Shown here: positions 33,801 to 46,051 of the stretch, piece by piece
Numbering within the stretch: position 1 is the first letter of the stretch
Layout of the letters: each line of letters opens with the position of its first letter
DNA from: Hypsibius dujardini
Taxonomy: Eukaryota; Tardigrada; Eutardigrada; Parachela; Hypsibiidae
DNA length: 64,000 bases
NCBI GenBank assembly: GCA_001579985.1
Contig: LRSR01002815.1
Span: 41,422 to 105,421, forward strand
Direction: 5' to 3'
Notes under the pieces: model-generated
What the model was told of the DNA's origin: nothing
Database searches by the model: none
What the model saw: only the letters and a program-made list of their open reading frames with translations
Program-made: the position numbers and the translations under genes

Positions 33801-36800
33801 GTCAGTTTAGAGAATATGAACTTTAGTACAATAAAAAAGACCTTTCATTGTGTTCGAAACGGTGTTATGCAGCATAAATATCTGAGGCAAAAGTAATCTT
33901 TCTTTGACGCCTGAACATGTACGAACGATATGTGGATCATCAAAGTGCGGACAGTTTTTAAAATCAGCAACAACAAAACACTTAGTTACCCCAAACACTG
34001 ATTCTTGAATTATTTAATCAATCAATGGTTAGGCTTTATTGAAATCAAATTAAGATGTAGTCTCTTAAGTGTTGATTCCTGAGCCAAAGGACTAAAAAAT
34101 CTTAATCGCAACTAAATGTAATACAGCCATGGTTAATTTTACAGAATAAGACTTTTCAGTCAATAACAAATGGCCTTTCTTCTTTTTCACAATGATAGTA
34201 ACCAACGAGAACATTATTAAAGGGATATCCGTTGATCCGCCAACAATTATTAGGGAAAAGACCATATCAGAGACAAATAAAACCATTTTAGTTGCACTAC
34301 TGGGCAAGAAGGTCTGCAATTTCCGCCATTATTTAAATTAAATGATAATACATTAAGCTCATACCTATGTTGTCAATCCCGATGCTAATATGATGTAGCC
34401 GGACTTTCTCGTAGTCCAGTGCGCTGATAACCTCCAGCTTCCCTTGTGCAGAAAGATTAAACTGGCGGGCCTGCGTCGGATCCTTAAGGTAAAATTGTAC
34501 GTCGTTGCGGTTAATCAGCTCGAAGTCACTGTCCCGCACGTGGCTTCCCATCTCAAAAACAGGAACTCTCGTCCCACTAAAGATGGTTTCCCGAACAGTC
34601 AACACAGACGAGGAGTTGCCGCAGTTACCATCGACCATTGGCTGAAAGGCAAAAATTCAATGAACTAGCAAATTCAACATAAAGAACTTTGATCCATTAA
34701 CAAAAAAACTGCCTGCGTCCAAATGGATTTAAAAACTTATTTGTAAGTAAATTTCTATTCAGCCCGAGATAGTTTTTCACTGAGAAAACTTCAACGTGAC
34801 GGACATATCATCCATAGCAATGTGCTCATACCTCGTAAAAGGTCGGATTATCGTTCAGGTCCACAATAGTGACTTGGAGGACCAGCTCAGAGACCCAAAA
34901 CTCCAGTACCTCAGAGCCAACCGCCGGCTCGGTGCTGGTCGCCCTTATTTTGACTTCCATAATGCTTAGGGTTTCAGTATCGAGTGCCGTGTTATTCTTG
35001 ACGCGAACGGTGAGAAATGCGATCCCTTGAATGACATTGGTAGGGTATGCCTCGAATGTGTTTTGACTTGGACCGATGACACTTAGGCGAAATTGTGCAT
35101 TAGCACCCTGCGAACGTCGCACGGCGTGTGTTAGGAGAGGTTGAGCATAAAATTTAGGCAATAGTGAAGAGCCGGAAATTTATGCGTCTGTCGTGCTGCT
35201 TACTACAGCTCACCAGAGATCAATTACCAGTGCCAATTTCAGATCGTGACCCAAAATACGTTCTCTGAGAACCTATATGCCTTATTGAGTTGATCAGGCC
35301 CATCGGTTTCCGCAAAACCGCTAGGACTTTTGCCGCCATCTTTTGCCCATCTATCCCACCGCATCTCTGCGGTATCTTGAATTGTTCTGAGAATCTCGAG
35401 GTTTGCTTGCGCAGGGGTCATTTTCTACGCGGACTCCTTCGTCCCCGGGGCTGCCAGGTGATAATCAACTTTCCTGCCCGGGTATTCTTCGAATCTCCTT
35501 GTCACCACACTGGAAAATTCCAGTCTCAGCCATATAACCACCTATTTCTGAAATTTCTTTCTTTCACTTTTTTTGTTGACACACACTCGCTCAACATTTA
35601 ATTACGGATCAATCTTCATCAACCGAAGATTTTTTTAAAAACGATGGGAGGAGCTACAGCTGTTGTCCAACATAGCATATTACTATTAATGCACGATCAG
35701 TGGACTATATTGTAATATCCGGGTTGGGTCTGTCAGGGCATATGGTTCCGCCCTCATTTCCAGTGCTGATGCCAATCGATCCCAAATAACATTTTGAGCT
35801 TGGTGATGTAGAAAAAGAATGTTAGAAACGGCTGTTTATTACTGATACAGAAATATTCCAGCTCTTTTGCAACTTTTTGAACTTTTCCCAATTAAATAGA
35901 GCCTTGCAATATTTTTAATTTAATTTAAATTTTTTAGTTATTAAGCAATATTTTCCAAAATCGTACAAGAGAAACAGGTTTTCAGGAAACGTGTTTGATT
36001 TGAGAATGGCACTGATAATTGGTCTTATTAGAGGGTAATGTAGAAATTGCGTTCCAGTGAGTACGAAAAACTAGTTTTTCAATCTTCATCATAGAAAAAG
36101 CTTTTCCTATTTACTGTTTGTGTATGCGCATACCAGGTCAAGTAAATCCGAAATACAAATGACGGATTGGTCGGCGAATTCGACGACTGTTCCAGCAATG
36201 GCATTCTCCCGAATGCTCGCTTTGAATCCTGTGATCACCTGTCCTGGGCCCTCACCAACAGAGTTCAAGCTTTGGAATACCGGTGGATTATTGTTGACAT
36301 CGTTGACAAGAATACGAAGCGACAGATCCGTGGAGAGACTCAGCATGTTCACTTCGGTCGCATTGTTCGTCGCAATATTAGCCTACATAAGTTATTTAGT
36401 AGATTATCATTTTTGTTGATTAAAATGTCCATGGCATATCATTCAGTACACGCTATAGTCATTCTGACGATCACTTACCGTGATTCTAATAAAAAAGAAG
36501 TTACCAACGAGAGACGAAAGCTGATTCGGAGTGTTAAGCAGAACTTTCCCCTGTCCGGTCGCTTGAATCTTCTCAATTCGAACACGCGCAGACGTTGACG
36601 AGCAAGAAGTGGCATTGAATGTTTCCAATTCGCATACTGAGTAGGTCACTTCAGACGGAGGTTTGTGGTCGTCTCTATCAATTGCTTTAACGGTCATGAT
36701 GATGGTGCCCTGTTGAGGAAAAAACACAGGCGTAACGGGGAGTTTATTAGGGGAACGTCCCTCGAGTCAATGCGGGCTGAAAGCGCGGAAAAACCAGCGG

Positions 36801-39800
36801 CAACGTGTTTCGTGTACGATTGAGAAGTTTGTATAGCGAGTGGTCTCTCCTCGTCTGATCTGTGGACTTATGAATCTCTCGCCGTCTTTAAGCAGAAGAT
36901 CTCTTCGCGTTTTTGTAATCAATTTTTGCCTACAACCAGACTTAGCTATCCCTCATAAAGGGTTTGTCTGCTTTCAAATAAATACAAAAAAGGCACATAT
37001 ATGATTGTTAGGCAGTCGGTCGCTTCATTCCGGTCATTCTTTGGGAGAGGACACCTACCTCTGTGTCGTTTTCGTTGACTTCGGCGACCCCTGGACGCTC
37101 TGTGAACACCGGTGGCCGCAGCACTGCAATTTTGTGCTCCTCATAAAGGGTGTGTTGCTGGTTGGGATTATTCAGACTGATCCCATCCTGTTTTGTAATG
37201 TATCAATATAGCGCGAGTTGTTGAGGTCAACAATGGTTTCTGGCACATGCGCCGTTCAAATTTGCAACAATGGTTTGCAATTCAGGGGTTAAATTAGTGT
37301 AACTTATTACACACTCTGTGTAACATTAAACACTTTTTGTGCAACATTAAATTCTTTTGACTTTTTAAGTCTAAATCTAAGGAGTTTTCCGATCACATCC
37401 CGATATCAGGGGACAACTTTGGCTGGACTTAATTTGGCTAACTTACGAAGTAGTGCATTCATACGGTATGTCATGAACAAAACTGACCAGAAATGGAAGG
37501 GGTCGTACAACACTGAGACACACATGGCATATGACATTCATTCATACGGCCGTACCTGTCATCGTCGTTCAAATCCCAAAAAGCTACCTGCGACGGTTTA
37601 ATCCCATAAAACTGAGCTTTTCAAAATCATTTGAAATAAATAAAGTAGGAACAAATACATATTAACCCTTTAATTTCGTTTTATCATGCAAAGTTCAAAG
37701 CATAAAATAGTGTTTTAATTTCCTGAGGCGTTGTGTTTATCTGAATTATTCACTCGCCTGTAAATAAACAGTTTAGTATTTTTTGTGATAAATACTGTAT
37801 GCATGCGTTGTTCCTGAAAAATAAACCCGCTTGCGGCTCATGTGTATTTTGGCTGGGTGTTCCCAATCCCACCAACTTCAGAAAAATTATAGTTATTTCG
37901 CGAAATTTAATGGTCTATTGGTTAGTACGAGTGTTATTTTTTGCAGGTTGTAGAACAATGATGCAATATATAACGGCAAAATTATAGTGAAAAGAGTGTA
38001 ACATTAGATTTTGCCGATTTTAACCCCTGATTTGTGTGGTTCGCGTGTACTCGTATACTGTTTTTTACATACCACCAATTTGAGCCGAATGCTGAGAGTG
38101 GCAGCTGTAGAATTAACCAAAGTCCGTCCCAGAACGATATCATACGGAGCTTCGCCCGCACTGGTAAAAGTGCAGCTGGGAGAATCGATGCATGACGATC
38201 CATTCGACGATCTTAATGAGAATGGACACGGTGTCGCTGGCGTGCAAGAGTCCTGCAATAAATAATCAGTTGTTTTCAATGCATACATCTGAAAACTCTC
38301 CATTGAGGGCGTAATTCATTAAAAATCTGTAAAAACCGTATTTCCTTACTCATTGCTAAAATCTGCTCACAATGCATACCGTACTCACAATTGAGATTGT
38401 GCGAGGGAGATTATCCTGGTCGTTGGTGGAAACTTGGAAAACCTTCGTATCCAGTAGCGCGTTCTACAACATTTACAGAACGCTCAAAGAATTGCAGTTG
38501 CAAATTGCAGTTGCAGTTTCGAATACGATTGCCTGGGTTGATTTGGTAACTTTGCATCACATCGTTTTGGAAACAGCAGCTTAACGTTGACAGATCTTCG
38601 ATAATTCAACCTTTAGGAACGGTACCAAGTAAACGCTTTGGGTTGAATCACTACATGGGTTGAATCAGTCGGGTGGCGGAGGGCGCCACGAGTGAAAATT
38701 GTAAACAACACTCATTCAGCAATACACAGACCGCCTGCAGCGCCCTCCGCCACCCGACTGATTCAACCCATGTAGTGATTCAACCCAGAGCGTTTGCCTG
38801 GTATGTAATTGAATAGTGGGCCGACTAAATAAGAAGATTTAAGTCTTTGCTTGGAGTACAACCAGAAGATATGGATTCCATTGCCTACCCTTGCCTACCC
38901 CAAGCGGAAAGTCATCTAACCACTTCCCAAACCTTGTCTGTCCACCCAATCCCCCTTCGAAACTCGTTCCAAATCATCCCAACCGATTCATAAACATTCC
39001 CGGACCTCACAACCTTCCCAACTCTTCCAACGACTTTACAAATTTCCCCAGAGCTGCCTAACCGCTACCCATCTGCTGGCTTCATACACTTCTCTTGACT
39101 TGGCGACGTCACTCCAATCGCCTCTCAAACCTTACCCAACCGTCCCAGGAGGTGCCAGAACCTTCTCAATCCCTTTCCAATATTTTCGCAACTTCTTAAA
39201 AGTTTTGAAGTTTCGTATGAGCCCATAAAAGCCTGGTCTATACTTTTACAATTGCCTGGATTGTAACGCGACCGCACGTCATGGTGACATGTGACGCGCA
39301 GGTGGTATTGCGTTAACCAAGTGCTCTCCGGTCGGTTTACAAACGTTGCGTATACAGAAAAATAGGATTGATCCTATTCTCTTGTATAGAGGCAATTTGC
39401 AAAGCGCCCGGACGAGATACAAGTTGGCTAACCGCACGCGTGACGTCACGAAAGTTTAACAATACAAGGCTCCTGTAAAAGTATAAGTTAGCCTTAACCG
39501 GCATGTTCCATCATATAGCGACCAGGTGGTATATGGCATCCGATAGGAATATACATCCCCTGGTAATACGAAAGCTTTACGTTGCTAGGGTTGACTGAGA
39601 CTGTACAGAAAAAAATGTACTCAGCGCATATGGCTTCTTGATATACCTGGGGAATTGAGGACAGCATCGGAACAACTGTCATAGACGGGGTTCTGTTGAT
39701 GTAGACGTTCCTACTCAAATTCGAGCCGAGCTACAGGGTGGCAAAACCAAGTTATTCGGGTCAATGAATTCATGCTCCTGGAAGTACTACTCGTTCATGA

Positions 39801-40632
39801 CAGATTTACCTCAGTCATGTTGCTGCTCACTAACCGAAATTCGGCAATGCAGTAGGGCAGACCCGGGGCGGCACCTGTTGAGATCTCAGTCAGGTTGCCC
39901 TACGATGGACATGTGGGCAAAGTCAGTACAAGGAAGAAACAGTCGCAGCAGAATATCATTCAGTTTGTGGGTTAGTCATGGCCCTTGGGTGATGCATATA
40001 TGCAGACCTTGCAGGCATCCCAAGTTTCATTGCCCCGCGGGAAGATTTTGGCACTGAGGTTGAACGTTGACGTCACTTCTAAAGTACTGCTGCTGAGGCA
40101 GGTCGAGCAACTGCCTCCTATTACGATGGAGGTGCCGTCAAATGTTTGTGAGCCATTGCCGGTCCTGATTATCGTCAGCGCACCGACTTCCTTTCCTGAC
40201 TCGGATCAAGATCGGTTAGTTGAAGGAAAATAGTGCCATTTTGTAAATAATGTTACAATTAAAATACAAGAAAACAGCACAGAACTGTGTCGAGCCATGT
40301 GACACAGTACAGTACTTTGTCCCTGACTGTTGTTCGTATAATTTCCGGGACTCATCAGTCGCCTGTGTTGAATTAATTCTTTACCTGTGTTTGCTCCCTG
40401 CTTAAAAATCCAGTGGCCGGTATCTTGCGCTGTGATCGCAAATGTCTGAGAGAATGCTCCTAACCGGCAAAACAAATTATTGATGGCAAGTTGTGACGAG
40501 TTCGGGGATGGGCTTCGGTTAATCAGTATACTGAAATACGGCAAGTCTATACCATGAATGCTTCCTTAACCTACCAGGGATGAAAAGTATGACCGCCAAA
40601 ACCACGGCACTTTCCACAGAATACCGAGCCAT
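27807..40632 (-). CDS. Cadherin-superfamily transmembrane receptor, 23 exons, 1644 aa
   Basis: Exons on the - strand: 40575-40632, 40385-40459, 40008-40195, 39810-39899, 39647-39730, 38389-38463, 38073-38252, 37059-37187, 36479-36709, 36134-36382, 34832-35107, 34365-34641, 32425-33587, 30088-30846, 29656-29784, 29277-29581, 29053-29205, 28788-28958, 28301-28416, 28209-28229, 28098-28137, 27971-28039, 27807-27903. All phases agree and the sum is 4935 nt. Exon 1 is a signal peptide (VVLAVILFIPG). Cadherin Ca-binding motifs recur: VNDVNNNPPVF, VDLNDNP, VDDVNDELPQF, VNDLNDNPPDV, VTDRNDNPP, SDVNDNPPKF, and DLDREE/LDRE-type segments. One transmembrane helix is encoded at about 28800-28870. The tail of about 105 aa is proline-rich (RRPTPKRPTP) and ends acidic (SDYEAD). 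It lacks the classical catenin-binding sequence. Role: cell-surface adhesion or signalling. Exon 10's 3' end (36134) is the least certain. Confidence 0.9.
28138..28300 (-). repeat. 92-bp tandem duplication of a mini-exon plus intron in the cadherin tail
   Basis: Two consecutive introns of 71 bp each (28230-28300 and 28138-28208) are near-identical. Both start GTAAGCCCATTCA and end TGTGACGTAG. They flank a 21-bp exon (28209-28229). The exon is phase 1-1, so the duplication added seven residues (VIEDPVN) without a frameshift. Confidence 0.9.
31103..31209. mobile_element. Small MITE-like inverted repeat in cadherin intron
   Basis: Arms at 31103-31143 and 31170-31209 share TTACGCTAACCGAGTTAG and flanking TGTGGCA(G/A)T. 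The loop is short and non-coding. The rest of the intron 30847-32424 shows only short frames, including a pair near 31385-31834 that I do not recognise. Confidence 0.6.
35108..36133 (-). other. Cadherin intron with an unassigned reading frame
   Basis: A 1-kb intron. A 60-codon - strand frame at 35239-35421 (AQANLEILRTIQDTAEMRWD) looks compositionally protein-like but has no matching phase with the flanking exons and no recognised family. Confidence 0.3.
38623..38803. mobile_element. MITE-like hairpin in cadherin intron
   Basis: Arms of about 63 bp (38623-38686 and 38740-38803). They are near-perfect inverted copies containing GGGTTGAATCACTACATGG and GTCGGGTGGCGGAGGGCGC, separated by about 50 bp. 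Non-coding. Confidence 0.85.
39229..39495. mobile_element. MITE-like element in cadherin intron
   Basis: The ends read AAGCCTGGTCTATACTTTTA on the left and, on the complement of the right end, AAGGCTAACTTATACTTTTA, followed by further partial symmetry (TTGTATTGT). About 267 bp, non-coding. Confidence 0.6.
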
Positions 40633-42388
40633 GTTGTTAGGGAAAACTATCCAGCCTCAGCGTGAATTAAAATGGCATGCGAAATTCGGGCATAGGTTTC
40701 AACGCACCACCATGAGACACGGGATGTGTTATTCAAAAGTAAATTTAAATAGTGCTTCAGAGGTTTGTATAGGAAGCTTGTTAGCACGGCGTGGTGGCAA
40801 TATCTGTTATCACCCATCCTTATCGGAACAATTTGTGAATTATCTAATCCGAGGCTGCTAATTGTAGTTCGCTATTCTTCATTGCCTCTACATATCTTCC
40901 TTGGACTGAACTGTACAGGCACAAATTGTGTGGTCCAGCTCACAATGAAGCGTAGGAAGATTACGGAACACGCATAACTGCTTTTGAACAACTGGGAAAT
41001 TATTGTACCTGGGTAGTTTCCAAATAAACGTAAAATTTCATTCAAATGTAAAACAGGATTAGTCGCAACTCCCAACCTCTACCGGGTTTCTACCGGGTTC
41101 GGGAATGCTTTTGAGACAAACTTAGACCGTCGTTTCTCGGTCACTACTGATCCCACTGCCTTTTTGTTTAAAACGCCTGTTCATGTGAGCATCCACTACA
41201 GGCCAAAAAATGACATTTAATCTACACTCCGAAAAATGCCAGACAAAAACCAATAGCAGAACCGATCTTAATAATGGCCCAGGTCACACCCTCATTTGCT
41301 TCAAAAAAAATTCGTTCCGGAAAACCAAAATCTATTTTGGATAGCCCGCCACAATAACGCAGCGAAAAAATTTTCATGGGACGTGTGCCTTTACAAGAGA
41401 TACAGTGCCCATAACCTGCAAGAAATACGACAAGATTATAATTAAAACTGCTTTTTGAAAAGTGCTCTTCGCTTCGCGGTGCATAGCTTCTCCGTGTGCT
41501 GCATGCTCGAGACCAGTTGGGTATCAGTCTGTTCCTAAGGTGTTGGGCTGTCACACAAATCAAATTAGGTTGAAACTAAAACGTGCAAAAAGACAAACTG
41601 AATCGGAAAGAATGGGAATCGAGATATCACGATTTATGCAAATTTGAGGAGTCAAGATTGGAGCCTTCATAAAAAACCAACAACCTTATCGAATTGAGTT
41701 TGTGGCTCAAAGTAGCCTAATATAAGGCCTCAACAATCGATGTTTCACTTTTTTTTTCATAAGAGGGCGTATGGCCCGCAAGAGTGGTTTGTTGGAGTTT
41801 CACGCGAATAATAATAATATTCCGTACTGCGCTGGGCCACAGACAGTTTCCACCGGAGTTCACCGGTCTCCACATAATATTACACAGCAAGGCCGCGACA
41901 AGTTTTAGAACCTACTTGTGAGCACACATTTTATAGCCCATAGACTTAGAAAGAAAATGAAGTTTACATTTTTTCTTCAATATGTACTCTCTGCGCGCGT
42001 GGTCGCAGCAAAATTTGTCTCAAACAATCCCGAACCGGTATTGTATTCTTATATACCCCAAGCAATCCTAAACCTTAAGTTCATCTGCCTTGCTGATGAA
42101 AGAAAGGATGCATGTGATTGAGATTAGCTATGGAATGCACGTGTAAAATTGCAAATTCATTATATTTATGACATGAAAAGTAGGGTGGCCGTTTTTCTGC
42201 ACTAAATTCGTTTGACATGCCGTTGCCGTTGTGTGTGATAATGCAGTGAAATTTCAAGCCAAAAGCGCAACTATTGATATGCTGCCAGTATTAAATTGCA
42301 AACGTTTCCAAAAATGATATGAACGGATGCGCAAATGATCACCGATCCGCGGTCCTTGCATTCCCAGCTGGTGCGCACAAACCGCTCA
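40633..42388. other. Gap upstream of the cadherin gene
   Basis: Presumably holds the cadherin promoter. One exon-like stretch on the - strand (41222-about 41418) follows a good acceptor (TATTTCTTGCAG). It encodes GYGHCISCKG, a cysteine-containing region and a hydrophobic end (AIIKIGSAIGFCLAFFGV) before a stop. It could be the last exon of an unidentified membrane protein. Nothing else recognised. Confidence 0.3.
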
Positions 42389-44881
42389 TTAGGCCGTTAT
42401 ATTATATGATGAATTCTGTAAAGAGATGGCCATGCCGGTCTTCGACATGGGCTTAGACAGAATATTGCCAGCCAGCAAGAGGAAAGTCAAAATAAGTGTG
42501 GGTGTCTAAAGCGAAAATACGGAAAGACATCCATTCACTGATACACCTGGTATGTAGTGCATTGTCATAGCGTGCGTGAGCTTCATGTTATATGAGGCTC
42601 ATGCCGTGAGAAAAACTTATGATGCCCAGTCCAGTCAAGAGGCAAGCATAATTTCGAGATGCATCTTTCGAGACGAGGTGTTCGATTCTTGATGAAGACA
42701 ACAAATGCATAAATATTTTACGCGCCATAACACAAGTACCTTACAAAAATTCTAGTAGTTTCTCTGATATATGAAGTAAACATAAGTAAGGCATCCCCTT
42801 CCCTCTACCAAGCCACTCAAAAAATCATCCGGTTCCGCAGCTGAATTGTTCTCACGGGTGTGGATGCTCAGGGCGTGTATCGCATCTGCTAAGCAGCAGC
42901 CCTGCGACAAAAAGAACAAATGCTAGAGAAACTGAACAACTTTCCCAGCATGTTGTTTCCCAACATTGTTAACCCTACCTGGTCAGGGTATTGTTTAAGG
43001 TCCTTACAACTCGGAACCAGGACCCCTCATGGTTGGCCAAGGGGTGAGTAAATGGGTAGAATAAATGTTTTTCACAATTCAATTCAAAATTGGGCCCATG
43101 ATTGCTCCTGATAATTTTGAACCTTGTGGGATGGTGGGGGGTCTGATTTCCGAATTCGCCTTTGTTATTTGAAAGCATTTTCCAAAGCCTCAGTGTCTTT
43201 GTTAAATTTGGACCATTCTTAACCCTCTGAGAACCAGTCAGCATACACTTGCTAGATTTGACGGTCGCATTCGATTTTCAGCACGAGTTCTGGGTCTTTT
43301 CGTTCGCGGTTTTTTGCTTTGATATTTTTACCACATATTTATTTAGATTCAAAAAACACATTTTCAAAAAAACTTCTCAAAGGGGTAGGAACCTACTTAG
43401 CACCACCTTGCTAACACTTGGATCGCCCGAACAACATCCAGTCCCACGTGTCGACATTTTTTTTCTCAGTATCGAACAAATACGGGACTTGAGACTGGTC
43501 CTTAGTGCATCTAGTAAAACTGATATTGCAATATTCGAGTGAATACAAGCGGAGTTAAAAATTATTAACCATTAGGAAAAGGTTAGAACTCTGCCTAATG
43601 ATTCGCTGCGCTACCACTGGTTGTAACCACTACGAATGACGTGTAACTGACATTTCGTGACTGTGTAGTCACTCGTTTGACTGTTTTTAGTCCATTCTTC
43701 GTCAGCGGCGCCACGGTTCCCACTACCACTGAAACGGTTACATTTGATGGTTGTGGGGAATTTTCCAAACGATTCCGTTAGGATTTGCATGGAATCATTC
43801 AGCGCTTTCCCTAATCTAGCAAAGTTTTGCTAGACCCGGTTCTATCCGTATACCCAAAACACCTGGTTACCAGAGGGTTAAAAGTATTTAACCTCCAATT
43901 TGCAATTATTTACAAGAGGCGTATATTGGACACTATAAATCACAAATTTTATGGACATAATAAAGTTTTTGAAAATGTCCTGATATTCCATTTGGAAATG
44001 GGACCCTCACCCCCCCCCCCACGAGTTTCAAAATAGTCAGGTGTAACCGAATTTCGGGTTCAATTTTGACCCATTGCCCACCACCTTACCCTATCATGAC
44101 GGGTCCTGGTTCCGACTTGTAAAGACTCTAAACGTGCTCCTGTACCTGGTTGTGCAATTGCACGAACGGAAACCGGCAGCAGCATGACATATGCACATAA
44201 CAACGCAAAACCCCCAATCGAAACAGTATAGAACGTGAGGGTACGCTCGGTTTCACTGATGAACCAAGCGGCGAAACAGACAGCCACCATTACGTCTAGC
44301 AGGTAAGCGACAAGGAAAATCTGACCGAAAAACTGATTCAACGCTCGCACTACCCGGAGGACCTGAAAATGCAGATACTCCCATTTGGCGATCTTCTCAT
44401 CCAAGTCAGCTAGGCTCGGTGGATGCTGGGAAAGTTCCGCCCTTCGTTGGCACTCCCTCAACATCTCCTGTTCCATGATAACGAGGACGGTACGGGCACG
44501 ACTTGCAAGGTTCATCGCACAGACGTACACCTGCTAGGAAAGGATGAAGGGTACCGTGGAACAGCAAAAGTATAGCATGACGTTGGGCCAGGAGTAAGAT
44601 TCGTATATCATTGTTATCACCGAGATTAAAACGAGCTGGGAGGGAGAGGACGACGCGTCTCCCGGATTCCAAAAAAGGTACCATTCCACCATTTTCCAGA
44701 TAAGATGCCCAAGAGTTGTGGCGAACAGCAAAAATCCGGACAGGAAAGTGGCCTTACAGGACAATTGAACGGGTGCCGTGGTGGTGTATGCCAGGTGCAA
44801 AAGTGCCTGGTTTTGCATGGACAAGTAGTTTAGTCCAGTAGTTTAGTCTGGCAAAGGCTGGACTCGGAGCCGCTCATGGCC
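42389..44881 (-). pseudogene. Gustatory-receptor-like pseudogene GR1
   Basis: Start MAMSGSESSLCQT at 44881 matches copy GR2. The next roughly 100 codons (TM1-TM2) are deleted and the frame resumes at QNQALLHLAYTTTA (44815 region). A TAG at 44534-44536 replaces the first Gln of the SQQVY motif after TM4. TM5-TM6 follow, with exon 1 ending at the donor CAG|GTACAG (44146). Exon 2 (from 42901, GCCLADAIHAL), exon 3 remnant (about 42590-42690, SRNYACLLTGLGI; frame and donor lost) and the TM7 exon (42389-42505, TLILTFLLLAGN) are recognisable. It is broken in at least three places. Confidence 0.85.
42983..44143. mobile_element. Foldback element, family FB2, copy a (in GR1 intron 1)
   Basis: Arms of about 250 bp are inverted copies: the left has CTCGGAACCAGGACCCCTCA, the right its complement with variants (GTCGGAACCAGGACCCGTCA). 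A related copy lies at 58532-59073. The interior is non-coding. The element fills almost the whole first intron of pseudogene GR1, its right end being only a few bases from the splice donor. Confidence 0.8.
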
Positions 44882-46051
44882 ATGACTGTTCGACCAACGA
44901 GTAATGGAAACTCTGTGACGGATGTAGTTGTCGGACGAAGGACTCAATCCGTCGCTGGAACTGTTGTGTGATGTTCAAGGGTTTCATCCTAACACGGGAT
45001 TCATGAGTTCATGACAGATAACGCGACAGTACTGTGCTCCCCCTACTTGTATATCCCCGTACGTTTGGGAATTCACAAGGTTCACAAAGTTCATCGGGAC
45101 ACGCTTCTCCCGGAAGTTTAGAGCATGCCCTTGCAGGGTAAACCGCTTTGTCAGGTTTGTTGAATTGGGACAGCTTGTGACCTTTTCTTGTTCAGTATAC
45201 CGTACATATTCCCCTGCTTCCACAAGTATTACAATCCTTCGCGCCTGTGCTTAATGTCGGGAAAAGCGTAATGCAATTGCTGGCGTGAACAAAACCACAA
45301 CGTAACAAGCAGCTGCGGGGAGAGACCTTCCTAGCTTAAGGGCTCCTCATGATTCAATTATTGCTCAGTTCACTGTAATCCGCTGCTGCATGCTAAAAGT
45401 TATATGAATAAGTTTGTATTCATTTTTGTATCTATAAGTTTCAGTAAGTTTGTATCTCTACGGTCAGTGGGCATGTGATCAGAGGATTACCGGATTTTTG
45501 CGGCCGGGTGGGCCTCAATTTTTATTTTCGGTAGATTTTGTTTATAAATAAAAGAGTAACGCTCCCCACCTGATACTTCGAGCTTTAAGCTATAGTAAAA
45601 ATTCTGACCAAGACTACGGGAGTGCTGAAATAAGGGCGAAGCCGATAGGGTGTCAGCTGTTCTCAAGAAAGCTCAACCGTTTCCGTATACAGCGCTTCGG
45701 TTTCGTCCCGCTCAAATGGGAAACTGACTGGGAAGTCGATGACAGAGCAGATGTCTCATAAAGCCTAGGGATCAACCCGCCTAGAAGCCAAGTAATATGT
45801 TAGCAGATCACATGGTAGTATGTCATGATTTAACAAGAACCACAGGAGAAGATCAGCTTCCTTCGCATGACATCTGACGAGAATATGACATGATTATTTT
45901 CGACCCTTGTTTTGTTACAAATGGGGTGGTGTCTTCGAGACTGAGATTATTACTATCAACTTACCAGGAGCAATAAATTTGCATGTGTAGTCATAATAAT
46001 AAAAACTATATCAGAAAACAGATCTACATTTAATGAAAGAAAGCTACGGCA
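44882..46051. other. Gap between GR1 and GR3 (head-to-head)
   Basis: About 1.2 kb with no recognised coding segment; presumably the upstream regions of the two divergent receptor pseudogenes. Confidence 0.4.

Noticed and set aside
35239-35421. 60-codon frame in a cadherin intron as an extra exon
   Set aside because: The flanking exons already join in phase 0 at a sensible cadherin position (DLDL|GANAQF), and the frame has no fitting splice sites.
42983-44143. FB2 foldback as the origin of the GR1 intron
   Set aside because: GR2 has a phase-0 intron at the corresponding place without the element, so the intron predates the insertion.
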